Source: Clostridia bacterium (lineage in GTDB: Bacteria; Bacillota; Clostridia; Oscillospirales; CAG-272). Taken from it: a DNA stretch of 64,000 bases. The DNA is taken from the NCBI GenBank assembly GCA_017416185.1, contig JAFQDF010000008.1:1-64000 (forward strand), given 5' to 3'. This document shows positions 39,599-48,750 of this stretch, piece by piece (the first letter of the stretch is position 1; each line of letters starts with the position of its first letter). A program made the position numbers and the translations under genes. Under the pieces are notes generated by a model, which saw nothing but the letters and a program-made list of their open reading frames with translations, did not search any database and was not told the DNA's origin.

Positions 39599-42493
39599 TT
39601 ATTCCTTATTGATAATTCCGAATTTTTTAAGTGCATATCTGTCGGTGAAGAGATCGCATTTATCACCGTCCCATTTTTTCTCAAGTGAGAAGGTATCGGG
39701 AGCAGCGACAACCTCAATGTCCTTGTGGTGATGTACACCAAGCAGATTATAGTTTGAGGTATAAAGTCTTACGCCTATCTTGTCGCCAACCTTGATATTT
39801 TCAAGTGAACAATGTTGATTAAAAAGAAGCTTATTGGTGAGTGTTCCGTTGATATATATATCAGCACATACAAACGAACCGTCAAGATACAGTTCTTTTC
39901 CTCCGCCCGTATATTCAGCCTCCAGCATAATGCTTCCGGTAAGGAATGGGTATCCGCTTTCGGTTATGTTGGCAAGGTCTATGGAATTCTCAGACTTCCT
40001 GATAGAGAAACCGCCTGTATAAGCGATATAATCGTGGGGATGGTATGTAAACTTATCTGCTTCGGTATTTACCTCAAAGTCACCGAAGAGGTATATTGAT
40101 TCGATCTCAGTGTCAAAGCAGAGACAGTTACGCAGAGACTCGGAAACACCGCCGTAGAGAACGTAGTATACATAGTCTCTCTGGAAATAATCTATTTCAC
40201 ATACGACTTCATTGATGCCCTCTTTGAGAAGCTTGGTTATATTCACAGCAGCAATATGTCTGTCAAGCCACCAGTCATCACCTAAAGCTATCTCCGTGCC
40301 GTTTATATAGACTTTCTGAGATGCCAATCTTTCGATAGCGCAGGACATATCGGAGGGAATCGATTTTAAATCAAATTCATATTTTACCCACAGCTTGCCC
40401 TCGTAGCGTTCATAGAGAAGATTATCCTTTATACGAATTATCGGACGAAGGTCTGTGTATTCCTTGCCATCGTAGGATATACGTGCATAGTCAAGGGTAA
40501 AGGAGTTTTCAATTTTTTCAGCAACCTTGAAGGGGGTATGCCTAGCAGGTGTAATATCTTTTATCGGTTTACACTCATTTTCACTTTCATAAAGGATATA
40601 TGACTGTACCTTTTCAAAATCAAGAGTAAAGCTGATACCGTCTTCGGTCTTTTCGGCGTTGATACCCGTAGCCTCAAGGGTCTGCATATCAATGACAGAC
40701 ATACAGTCAACTCCCTTGATATCGAATTTAACATTTTTATATTCTTCTTTATGAGAGAGATTGAGTATATAGTAAAGGCGCTTGCCATCGACACGGCGGC
40801 TCTGTACTCTGATATTGAGCGCTTCTGAACCGTTATAGCTGACATTTATCTCGTTTTGGTTACGGTAATCAGCGATAGTGCAGTTAGGCTTAAGCCAGCT
40901 CATATCAGCCTTTCTGCCCTCGATATGCGTGGGAAGAGTATCACCGTAAAGTGCCAGCTTTCCGCCGTTTGCAAGATAAACCCGAAGAAGCTCTGCAGTA
41001 GACTCGTCAAGAGTCTGTGTCAGGGGAAGAACGACCTTGTCATATGTGCAGTTGCCTATGATTATCTTGTTGCCCTCGACTCTGCCGTATTTTGCCATAA
41101 GCGTTTCATCGCCGTAATGATAAAGAAGCTGATTTTGTGACAGACAGTTAGTGCAGTCCGCAAAATTGATCTCGAGAGCTTCCATATCCTTGGTAGTTTT
41201 ATCACGGAAATATGACATATATGCCGAGCGGATAGGATGAAGGACCAATATATCAGCTTTTTCTTCACCTCTCGAGAGAGTATATCCAAGATTATTAAAG
41301 TATTCGTTAAATTCCTTCAGCGCAGAATGCCAGGTCGAATGCTCAGAGTAGAAGGCAGGGTAATCACGCTTACGCTGACCTCTCAGCGACAACGGATATA
41401 GGTGCTGACACATAAAGTTGACGCCGCCGTAATACTGATGCTCTGCAACCTGCTTAAGTCTCATAGGGGTAATGTCCCAGCCGCAGCAGGCAAACATCTC
41501 GGACATAACCTTTTTTTTGCCGAGCTGAGCTGCAACAGAACCAACCTGCTTGTGGGAAATATCGTTACCTGTTATCTTTCCGAGATAATCTACACCGGGA
41601 ATGGTCATATATTCATAGAAGGGCATAATACCGCCGCAGCACCACATCTGACCTGCAAGGAATTTTTCCTCTATTGCGTGACCTGTTATCTGTACTCCGT
41701 TTTCTTCGCACCATTCATAAATAATTTTGATGAAGTTTTCGGTGAAAAGCTCATTACAAAGCTTGTAATAATCAAATCTGAACTCCTCCGAGCCTTCATA
41801 ATCAACAAAGAGAGCCAGCAGCCCGTCAAGCACGTCATATCCGTAACGGGGCTCAAACTCGGTGTACATCATATCAGACCATACGGTGTGCCAACGGTAA
41901 TACTGAGGCTCGTCCGTGAAGAAGCCGGGCATAGCACCGCCGAACTCGTCGCCACAGCGTTTTTTGTAATCCTCGTGGGTCGCCTCGATAAATTCTTTGG
42001 TTATACGTGGGTTCATCGTATCAACATAAGAAGAATCAGCACGTCGGTAAATAGTATGATATTCCTTTACACCGCACTCTGCCTTCACTCTTGTGCATTT
42101 GTTATTTTCGAGCGCATACACAGCAAGAGCCTCAGGGTCGAAATGCTCAAGGATCTGATAATCAAGCCAATGGGCATAGTTTTCATCACAGGTCAGAAGC
42201 TTTCCGCCGGCAAAGCCGCTGGGCCAGCCGTTCTCGTCATATGCCCAGGCTTCCATATCCAGCTTTTTTGCTTCCTCAATGCAAGCGTTGATACAGTCGT
42301 ACCATTCGTCGCTTAAGTATTCGGTCTCAAGTCCGCTCCTTGCATGCATAAAGAAGCCTTTCATTCCGATACGCTTCATATCGTGGATCTGTCTTATCAG
42401 ATCCTCTTTATTCAGCCTGTCATTCCAGCTCCAGAAAGGGATAGAACCGTACTCATAGCTGTTATTTTTGATATCTTCGATAAACTTTTTCAT
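39599..42493 (-). CDS. GH106-like alpha-L-rhamnosidase
   Basis: A 964-residue glycosidase of the GH106 type. It has no signal peptide and so probably acts on imported oligosaccharides. The catalytic region has PFWSWND (19-25), GMKGFFMHARSGLETEYLS (near 43-61), YDENGWPSGFAGGKLL (near 84-99), PGFFTDEPQYYRWH (near 189-202) and TGHAIEEK. These match the rhamnosidase barrel with acidic residues in the DE/DEP motifs. C-terminal beta-rich regions (about 700-960) look like galactose-binding-like modules. Substrate specificity is inferred only. Its promoter lies at 42525-42553. The Sel1 gene follows. Confidence 0.82.
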   Translation of the reverse strand: MKKFIEDIKNNSYEYGSIPFWSWNDRLNKEDLIRQIHDMKRIGMKGFFMHARSGLETEYLSDEWYDCINACIEEAKKLDMEAWAYDENGWPSGFAGGKLLTCDENYAHWLDYQILEHFDPEALAVYALENNKCTRVKAECGVKEYHTIYRRADSSYVDTMNPRITKEFIEATHEDYKKRCGDEFGGAMPGFFTDEPQYYRWHTVWSDMMYTEFEPRYGYDVLDGLLALFVDYEGSEEFRFDYYKLCNELFTENFIKIIYEWCEENGVQITGHAIEEKFLAGQMWCCGGIMPFYEYMTIPGVDYLGKITGNDISHKQVGSVAAQLGKKKVMSEMFACCGWDITPMRLKQVAEHQYYGGVNFMCQHLYPLSLRGQRKRDYPAFYSEHSTWHSALKEFNEYFNNLGYTLSRGEEKADILVLHPIRSAYMSYFRDKTTKDMEALEINFADCTNCLSQNQLLYHYGDETLMAKYGRVEGNKIIIGNCTYDKVVLPLTQTLDESTAELLRVYLANGGKLALYGDTLPTHIEGRKADMSWLKPNCTIADYRNQNEINVSYNGSEALNIRVQSRRVDGKRLYYILNLSHKEEYKNVKFDIKGVDCMSVIDMQTLEATGINAEKTEDGISFTLDFEKVQSYILYESENECKPIKDITPARHTPFKVAEKIENSFTLDYARISYDGKEYTDLRPIIRIKDNLLYERYEGKLWVKYEFDLKSIPSDMSCAIERLASQKVYINGTEIALGDDWWLDRHIAAVNITKLLKEGINEVVCEIDYFQRDYVYYVLYGGVSESLRNCLCFDTEIESIYLFGDFEVNTEADKFTYHPHDYIAYTGGFSIRKSENSIDLANITESGYPFLTGSIMLEAEYTGGGKELYLDGSFVCADIYINGTLTNKLLFNQHCSLENIKVGDKIGVRLYTSNYNLLGVHHHKDIEVVAAPDTFSLEKKWDGDKCDLFTDRYALKKFGIINKE

Positions 42494-42524
42494 AAGATTT
42501 CCATCCTTGGTTTATAGTTATTTA

Positions 42525-42553
42525 ATTTTAACATATTTCTTAGTTTTAGTCAA
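42525..42553 (-). promoter_or_regulatory. GH106/Sel1 operon promoter
   Basis: TTGACT (42548-42553), 17-base spacer, TAAAAT (42525-42530). Confidence 0.75.
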
Positions 42554-42563
42554 TGATTTACAG

Positions 42564-42592
42564 TTGACAAGATAAATAAAAACAGGTAACAT
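42564..42592 (+). promoter_or_regulatory. Promoter of the amidase-domain lipoprotein gene
   Basis: TTGACA (42564-42569), 17-base spacer, TAACAT (42587-42592). It is divergent from the glycosidase promoter. Confidence 0.65.
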
Positions 42593-42619
42593 ATAAGCAT
42601 AACGATAGCGGAGAGTATT

Positions 42620-43921
42620 ATGAAAAGATTTGTTTTTATATTATTAATAACACTTGCATCACTTTTATCCTGTGCTTCAAAAGAAGAGTCCTATGGAAAT
42701 CCTGTTCAAACAGCTGAAATTCAACTTCAGGAAGCCGTTAAAGAGGATGTGTTTGTTGAATTCATAAACCATAATGACTATGTCGAGTTGGGTATTAATG
42801 ATGGTATGAATGAGGTTATCAAAGAATATTTTGTAAGGTATTTTTCTGCTTTTGGAGATTTTACCGATGTTTCCTTTGATGATATATATTATTTTGATAC
42901 AGAGTATGAACGCGGCATCATCAATACAATGGTAGCGTATCAGAATCAGATACGCCGTGATATGGCTATAGATCTTGGATACGGTTCAGCCACAGTTGGT
43001 GTTACTTACAGATCAGTAACCGAAACACCTGACGGTCTTGACGTATATCTTTCTCAGAATAATAGTATGAAATATAATTTTGTGCCGGATTCAATATCTT
43101 ATACCAGTGACGTTGAGCATCATTTCATATTGAAGGAGATCGAAGGAAAATATTATATTGTCAAGCACAGTGAAATCAGCGGAGTGTATGAGCTTATAAC
43201 ACAAAAGTATGATGATTATTTACGTGGTAAAAAGCTGACATTAGCTAACCTTACCCCCGTACAGATAAGAAATACTCTTGAGGATCTGAAAACAAGGCTT
43301 GTTCACAATGTTACAAATGAGCTTAAAAGTGCAACAGAACAAAGAGATGAATATAATTCGGATCCAAATAAATTTAATTCAACACTTACAGCTTCAAACA
43401 CATATAACGTCAGTGAAGCTCTTAGATATTCATACGAATGGGTAGGACAAGTTGAGTATAAAAGGAATCCGGAATTTTCAATATACGATGAATACGGCGG
43501 TAACTGTAACAATTACACCTCTCAGTGTCTTCTGGCGGGAGGAATCCCTATGGATATCAGCGGCAAGCAATGGAAATGGTATGGAGACGGATTAAATAAT
43601 ATGGGCGGACGATATGGCAGATCTTCAAGCTGGACGGCATGTGAATACTTTTATGATTACTGCAAAGAAAACACAGGATTTGGACTTGTGTGTGATGTTG
43701 AAGGAAATTTGTATAGTGGCAGACCTGGTGACATAATTCAATATGTTTCTGACGGTGTAGGTGTGCATTCGGTTATAATTACAAAGGTTATATACGATAA
43801 TGATGGTAATGTTGTTGACTATCTTGTGAACTCAAATACAACAGATCAGATTGATTGTCCGATGAGTTTGTATGGATATACAGAGTTCAGGCTTATTAAG
43901 ATAATAGGCTATAATAACTAA
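42620..43921 (+). CDS. Secreted lipoprotein with putative amidase domain
   Basis: A 433-residue exported protein. The N-terminus MKRFVFILLITLASL with LLSC looks like a lipoprotein signal. Residues about 40-230 form a domain of unknown type. The C-terminal part (about 270-430) carries the putative amidase (Amidase_6) motif GGNCNNYTSQCLLAGG with the catalytic-type Cys, then RPGDIIQYVSDGVGVHSVII with the His and VDYLVNSNTTDQ. This is a CHAP-like Cys-His hydrolase arrangement, so peptidoglycan or peptide amide cleavage is possible. The gene lies between GH106 and sigG and ends at a shared terminator. Confidence 0.82.
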   Translation: MKRFVFILLITLASLLSCASKEESYGNPVQTAEIQLQEAVKEDVFVEFINHNDYVELGINDGMNEVIKEYFVRYFSAFGDFTDVSFDDIYYFDTEYERGIINTMVAYQNQIRRDMAIDLGYGSATVGVTYRSVTETPDGLDVYLSQNNSMKYNFVPDSISYTSDVEHHFILKEIEGKYYIVKHSEISGVYELITQKYDDYLRGKKLTLANLTPVQIRNTLEDLKTRLVHNVTNELKSATEQRDEYNSDPNKFNSTLTASNTYNVSEALRYSYEWVGQVEYKRNPEFSIYDEYGGNCNNYTSQCLLAGGIPMDISGKQWKWYGDGLNNMGGRYGRSSSWTACEYFYDYCKENTGFGLVCDVEGNLYSGRPGDIIQYVSDGVGVHSVIITKVIYDNDGNVVDYLVNSNTTDQIDCPMSLYGYTEFRLIKIIGYNN

Positions 43922-43944
43922 AAGGGCGGAGTTATCCGCCCTTT
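43921..43944. terminator. Bidirectional terminator
   Basis: AAAGGGCGGA/TCCGCCCTTT with loop GTTA, between the amidase-domain gene and sigG. It includes part of the sigG stop codon. Confidence 0.9.
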
Positions 43945-44737
43945 AAAAATCCCTTCTCATTTGTTCAATAGCACCTTTTTCTACTCTTGATACCTGTGCT
44001 TGTGATATACCAATTTCTTCAGCTATCTCCATCTGTGTTTTACCTTCGAAAAATCTCATTGAGATTATTGATTTTTCTCGATCACTTAGCTTTTTTATCG
44101 CTTCGGATAATGCAATACTTTCAAGCCATATTTCATCGCTTGAGGACGTGTCGCTTATCTGATCAAGAACAAAAAGAGAGTCTCCGCTTCCTTGGTCGTT
44201 ATATACAGGTTCGTAGAGGGAAACAGGATCTACTATTGCTTCAAGTGCAGCTGTTACCTTGTCACAGTTGCACTCAATATCAGCTTTATTCAGATATTCT
44301 GTGATCTCCGCAATTAACGGATCCCTGTTCATTTTTTTCGAGAGCTTTTCCTTAGCAGAGAGTGCGTGGTATGCGAGATCCCTGACAGACCGACTTACTC
44401 TGATCATATTATTATCTCTAAGATACCTTCGCACCTCGCCAATTATCATCGGTACTGCATAGGTGCTGAATTTTACGTCAAGCTCTGTATTGAAATTATC
44501 GACAGCCTTGATTAATCCCACGCAACCGATTTGAAAGAGATCGTCAGCGTTTTCACCTCTGTTAGTAAATCTTTGTATAATACTTAATACAAGCCTTAGA
44601 TTTCCGTTAATTAGATCCTGCCTTGCATAAGAATCTCCGTTTCTTGCTTTAATCAACAGCTCCTTTTTTTCATCATCGGTTAAAATCTTTAATTCAGCGG
44701 TGTTGACTCCGCATAGTTCTACTTTATTATAGTACAT
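43943..44737 (-). CDS. sigG: Sporulation sigma factor SigG
   Basis: The late forespore-specific RNA polymerase sigma factor. The 264-residue protein has the SigG N-terminus NKVELCGVNTAELKIL. Next are region 2 (NGNLRLVLSIIQRF, DDLFQIGCVGLIKAVDNF, FSTYAVPMIIGEVRRYLRDNN), region 3 and region 4 (LSDREKSIISMRFFEGKTQMEIAEEIGISQAQVSRVEKGA, of which the QAQVSR helix is typical). The VELCGV start separates it from SigF. I chose the start at 44737 because GGAGG is 8 bases upstream. No spoIIGA or sigE gene lies upstream, unlike the usual spoIIG arrangement. Confidence 0.95.
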   Translation of the reverse strand: MYYNKVELCGVNTAELKILTDDEKKELLIKARNGDSYARQDLINGNLRLVLSIIQRFTNRGENADDLFQIGCVGLIKAVDNFNTELDVKFSTYAVPMIIGEVRRYLRDNNMIRVSRSVRDLAYHALSAKEKLSKKMNRDPLIAEITEYLNKADIECNCDKVTAALEAIVDPVSLYEPVYNDQGSGDSLFVLDQISDTSSSDEIWLESIALSEAIKKLSDREKSIISMRFFEGKTQMEIAEEIGISQAQVSRVEKGAIEQMRRDF

Positions 44738-44764
44738 ATAAAAGTCCTCCGTTAATACTATTAA

Positions 44765-44795
44765 AAGTATTGACATAGGACTTATATTGTTATGC
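44765..44795 (-). promoter_or_regulatory. Candidate sigma-F type promoter of sigG
   Basis: GCATA (44791-44795), 16-base spacer and GTCAATACTT (44765-44774) partly match the sigma-F pattern GYWTA / GGNRANANTR. The spacing is one base off and two -10 positions differ, so this is tentative. Confidence 0.35.
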
Positions 44796-44816
44796 AAGTA
44801 AGTATTGGCAATAAAT

Positions 44817-44838
44817 AAACGGCTCAAATGAGCCGTTT
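44817..44838 (-). terminator. Terminator of the MBL-gltX-glnS-oah-pepM29-esterase operon
   Basis: A perfect 9-bp stem AAACGGCTC/GAGCCGTTT with loop AAAT, 12 bases after the esterase stop. ATTTATT follows on the minus strand. Confidence 0.75.
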
Positions 44839-44849
44839 ATTATTAAAAT

Positions 44850-47800
44850 TCAGTTTTTGTAATCTACAAAAGCAACAGCCGGAATAGCATAGCCGGCGGT
44901 TTCGTTATAACTTCCGAGAGTAACCTGTGCGTAGAACATAGCCTCGGTATTTCTGTTATAACGTACGCCTTCGATTACACCGCCGTCGTACTCAACGGTT
45001 ACGGTATCCTCATCTGTTATAACAGCGTCAAGGTATTCTATCCACTGACCGTCAATAAGAATCTCAAGACCGTAGATGATATCATCACCCGAATCGTCAA
45101 AGGATCTTAATCCGTCTGCAACGTAATTGAAATTGATCTCAATCTTGTTATCATTTACGTAATCTACATCTTTAAGTACGGGACCGGAGGTATAATTTAT
45201 ATCATAACCCTCGATGTCATAACCTACAGACAGTACCATATTTGCAAGACGTGCAGCCTGAAGATGCTTGATATAGGGATGAATGTTGTTTTCCCAGTTT
45301 ACGTCAATAAAGAAGTCGGAGGAAGCAACCACGTAGGAGTTCTCAAGAATCTGAGGAACAATACCTACCTCGGTGCGTACTGCACCTGTTGGAATATAGT
45401 GCTGTATCTTATTGGGGTTGTAGCTCGGAAAACAGGAGGGGAACTCCATAATATAAACAGGAAAATCACTGTTGCCCATATTATTACGGAAATAAGTCAT
45501 AAGCTCAGCAAACTGAGTCTGGAAAGTACCCTTGGAGGAGTCAAGAAGTGTCTCTCTTGTGCTTGCCCAGTCGCTTTCGCCCTGATACCAGAGAATGCCT
45601 GCGGTAGAGAAGTTTATGAGAGGATAGATCTGCTGATTATAAGCAAATCTTGTATACATTGTGGGGTTTGCGAGGTCTCCCGTTGCATACCCCTCCATGT
45701 TTACACCCTTGAGATAGTAGAAATACTGACCGGTAGCTTCATTATAAGCTTCTGTACCCCATTTTTCTGCAAGCTCATTGGGAGCAAACGCGATAAGAGG
45801 AAAACCTGAAGCATCTATTTCAATAACACCTATTGGCGTGTCAGTTACTTCTGACATATTGTATGCAAAAAGGTAACCGAGGGCAGAGAACACCTCAGAG
45901 CTTGCAACTGCTCTGGGAAAGTTATTTATATCTTCAGGATAGTTGACGTCATAGTCGATTTTAACATCAGAAGGCTTCTGCCATCCTTTAGGTACCTCTG
46001 CATCCTTATATAGGGTGGTCGTGCCTTGTGCACGGTCTCCTGTATTGGTCATATGATATGTGCTGGAGTTTCTGAAGAATCTGATGTCTCTTTCATCGTC
46101 AAAGTCAAATACTACATCGTCTTCAAATCTCTTGGTGATGGAGTCTATCTTCATCTCAAGAAGGCTGTAGTGAACATTTGACTGACCTATAACATAATAT
46201 ACATCACCGAAAAGCACTCTTTTAACGTACTCTCTGTCGTTAATATATATCCCGGTGCCCCTTTTGTTTTCAGGAAAGTTTTCGGAAAATGTGGCCTTCC
46301 ACTCACCCTTTTTGATCTGTGCATAAGCGGTTTTGCCGCTTATGGTAACCTTTATAAACTTTCCGTTTTCAGAGTCGGGCGCCCAACCCCATACAGAGCA
46401 AGGCTGATCCTTCTGCAATACCATATCATCCGAAAATGCAGACGAAACGGTAAAGTTAGAGGAAAGGTTCTTATCGGGATTAACAGGACCTACAGGATCC
46501 GTGGGCTTCTTGTTATCGTGACGGAAATCTATAAAGGCAACACAGGGTATATTTTCGGAGTTACCTAAGGTTACAGAGACCATAAACATAGCCCAGGGTG
46601 TACGGTTGTATCTTATACCGTCGATTTTGCCTTCGTTATAGGTTACAAGCACTGTATCTTCGTCAATTATCTTGGCATCATTATATGAGATCCATATACC
46701 GTTAACAAGCAACTCCATACCAAGGATGATATCTTCTCCTGCCTCGTCACAAACCTTGAGTCCGTCGCCAACATAGTTGAAATTAAGCTCAACATTATTG
46801 TCATCAAGGTAGTAGGATTCCTTAAGCACAGGTCCTGATGTGTAGTTTATGTCATATCCTTCTATATTATAATTACCGGTAGAGAGTGTGATGTTTGTCA
46901 GACGTTCTGCCTGCCAATGCTTGATATAGGGATGGATGTTATTGAGCCAGGTATTATCGGTAAAATAATCGGAGGAGGAAACGATATACGAGTTGTCGAG
47001 TACCTGAGGTATCGTGCCAAGCTCGGCTCTTACTGAACCGAAATCAAAATACGAAAGAGCTTCGCCGTTATATGTTCCCTCAAAGCAGGAGGGATACTCC
47101 ATAATATATACGGGGAAATCATCGTTACCCATATGCTCACGGAAATATGTCATCAGCTCAGCAAACTGATTAGTGAAGGTGTTCTTATATTCAGCCCCCA
47201 CGATCTCACGGCAGTTGATCCAGTCGCTTTCGCCTTGATACCACAGAATACCTGCAGTAGAGAAGTTGATAAGAGGGTAGAGCTGCTGATTGTATGCAAA
47301 TCTTGTTTTCAGCCAGTCTGCAATAAGACCGTTACACTGGTAGTAATATGTACCGGTTGCAGGGTCGTAGCTTTCGTGTCCCCACTTCTCGGCAAGTTCG
47401 TTTGGAGCAAAGGAGATAAGGGGATGACCTGAAGCGTCGATCTCGATAACGCCTATCGGAACATCAGTCTCATTTGACATATTGTATGCAAAGAGATATC
47501 CGAGAGCTGAGAAGACCTCCGCGCTTACAGCGTTACGGTCAAACCCGTTTTGTGTTGGAGGCGTGAAGCTTTCGTAGGCTTCCATCTGTTTACCGATATA
47601 AGAGGGCTTTTGCCAGGATTCGCCGTGGTATACGTCCTTAAAAAGCTTATCAGTGCCGCGGGCATCCTCGCCTGTGAAATTATAATCTGTATTTGATACA
47701 CGGAAGAAGCGTATATCTCTGTTGTCGTCATAATCCACTTTAAGAGTATTGCGAAGTCCCTTATAATTCAGGTCGATTACAAGCTCAGCGAGGCTGTAAT

Positions 47801-48740
47801 ACGCATTGGACTGACCGAATATGTAATACATATCGCCGAAAAGAATATTTTTATATTCTCTTTCCTCAATACCGTCGATTACCCAGAGTGAGGTTCCTTC
47901 ACCGTTTGCAGGGAAGGTTTCAGAGAAGGTAGCCTTCCACTCTCCGTTTTCAACACGAGCTATAGCTACGTGGCCGTCGATTTCAACCTTGACGATCCTG
48001 CCGTTCTGTGTTTTGTCGGCAAATCCCCATACAGAGCATTTTTCGTCTCTCTGGAGAAGCATATCGTCCGTGAATGCTGCAGAAACGGTAATATCTTCAG
48101 CAAACTGATTAAACTTCTTATCAAAGTTCATTATCATTACCGCAAGCTCTGCTCTTGTAGCGGTGCCGCGGGGATTAAGAGTGCCGTTTGCGTTACCGGA
48201 GATAATACCGTTTTCAACAGCCCAGTTCATAGAGTCTTTTGCCCAGCTTGCTATTTTGGAATTATCGCTGAACACATCTACGGCATTATCGTTTTTCGGT
48301 GTAACAATGCTTCCGGTAAACTTAGCATAATTCTGAAGGAACATTGCGAGCTCCTGGCGTGTAACCGCAGTAAGAGGCTCGAACTTTTCGCCCTTGCCGT
48401 TTGCAACACCGTTTTCATAAGCCCAGTGAATTGTCTTTGCAAACCAATGGTTTGTTTTAACATCAGGGAACGAGGTATTGCCGTCATATGCATCAGAATA
48501 ATATTCTGCCATATTTGCAAGGATAGTAACAACCATTGCACGGTTGACGGTTGTTGTGGGACCGTATGTTGTCTCGGTCATACCGTCAACAAAATCGTTA
48601 TTATAGCAATAATCGACCGCTTCATTGTACCAGTAATCAGCCTTTACATCGGTAAAGGGATGCGCAGCGCTTACCGTACAGGAAAGTATGCATATAAGTG
48701 TGATTACGATTGCTATAAAGGGAGCGGATTTTTTAAACAT
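44850..48740 (-). CDS. SLH-anchored protein with two tandem sialate O-acetylesterase-like domains
   Basis: A 1296-residue exported protein: signal peptide (1-26), three SLH domains (about 27-215) for cell-wall attachment, then two homologous SASA-type esterase units (about 222-750 and 765-1296). Each unit has a Ser nucleophile motif, FGQSNAYYS in the first and IGQSNVHYS in the second. Both share FAYNQQ.YPLINFSTAGILW and YQGESDW, as well as NNIHPYIKH with the C-terminal His. They should remove O-acetyl or other ester groups from glycans outside the cell; the substrate is unknown. The start at 48740 has GGAGG 7 bases upstream. It is the last gene of the aminoacyl-tRNA synthetase operon, 10 bases after the M29 peptidase gene. 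Confidence 0.87.
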   Translation of the reverse strand: MFKKSAPFIAIVITLICILSCTVSAAHPFTDVKADYWYNEAVDYCYNNDFVDGMTETTYGPTTTVNRAMVVTILANMAEYYSDAYDGNTSFPDVKTNHWFAKTIHWAYENGVANGKGEKFEPLTAVTRQELAMFLQNYAKFTGSIVTPKNDNAVDVFSDNSKIASWAKDSMNWAVENGIISGNANGTLNPRGTATRAELAVMIMNFDKKFNQFAEDITVSAAFTDDMLLQRDEKCSVWGFADKTQNGRIVKVEIDGHVAIARVENGEWKATFSETFPANGEGTSLWVIDGIEEREYKNILFGDMYYIFGQSNAYYSLAELVIDLNYKGLRNTLKVDYDDNRDIRFFRVSNTDYNFTGEDARGTDKLFKDVYHGESWQKPSYIGKQMEAYESFTPPTQNGFDRNAVSAEVFSALGYLFAYNMSNETDVPIGVIEIDASGHPLISFAPNELAEKWGHESYDPATGTYYYQCNGLIADWLKTRFAYNQQLYPLINFSTAGILWYQGESDWINCREIVGAEYKNTFTNQFAELMTYFREHMGNDDFPVYIMEYPSCFEGTYNGEALSYFDFGSVRAELGTIPQVLDNSYIVSSSDYFTDNTWLNNIHPYIKHWQAERLTNITLSTGNYNIEGYDINYTSGPVLKESYYLDDNNVELNFNYVGDGLKVCDEAGEDIILGMELLVNGIWISYNDAKIIDEDTVLVTYNEGKIDGIRYNRTPWAMFMVSVTLGNSENIPCVAFIDFRHDNKKPTDPVGPVNPDKNLSSNFTVSSAFSDDMVLQKDQPCSVWGWAPDSENGKFIKVTISGKTAYAQIKKGEWKATFSENFPENKRGTGIYINDREYVKRVLFGDVYYVIGQSNVHYSLLEMKIDSITKRFEDDVVFDFDDERDIRFFRNSSTYHMTNTGDRAQGTTTLYKDAEVPKGWQKPSDVKIDYDVNYPEDINNFPRAVASSEVFSALGYLFAYNMSEVTDTPIGVIEIDASGFPLIAFAPNELAEKWGTEAYNEATGQYFYYLKGVNMEGYATGDLANPTMYTRFAYNQQIYPLINFSTAGILWYQGESDWASTRETLLDSSKGTFQTQFAELMTYFRNNMGNSDFPVYIMEFPSCFPSYNPNKIQHYIPTGAVRTEVGIVPQILENSYVVASSDFFIDVNWENNIHPYIKHLQAARLANMVLSVGYDIEGYDINYTSGPVLKDVDYVNDNKIEINFNYVADGLRSFDDSGDDIIYGLEILIDGQWIEYLDAVITDEDTVTVEYDGGVIEGVRYNRNTEAMFYAQVTLGSYNETAGYAIPAVAFVDYKN

Positions 48741-48750
48741 AATTTCCTCC

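Noticed and set aside
41402..42316. Open frame opposite the GH106-like gene
   Set aside because: Antisense to a strongly conserved catalytic region; no domain or start signal.
44850..48740. Assembly artefact or frameshifted duplicate in the tandem esterase gene
   Set aside because: The two units are in one uninterrupted frame, differ at many positions and are joined by a distinct Pro-rich linker, so this is a real duplication.
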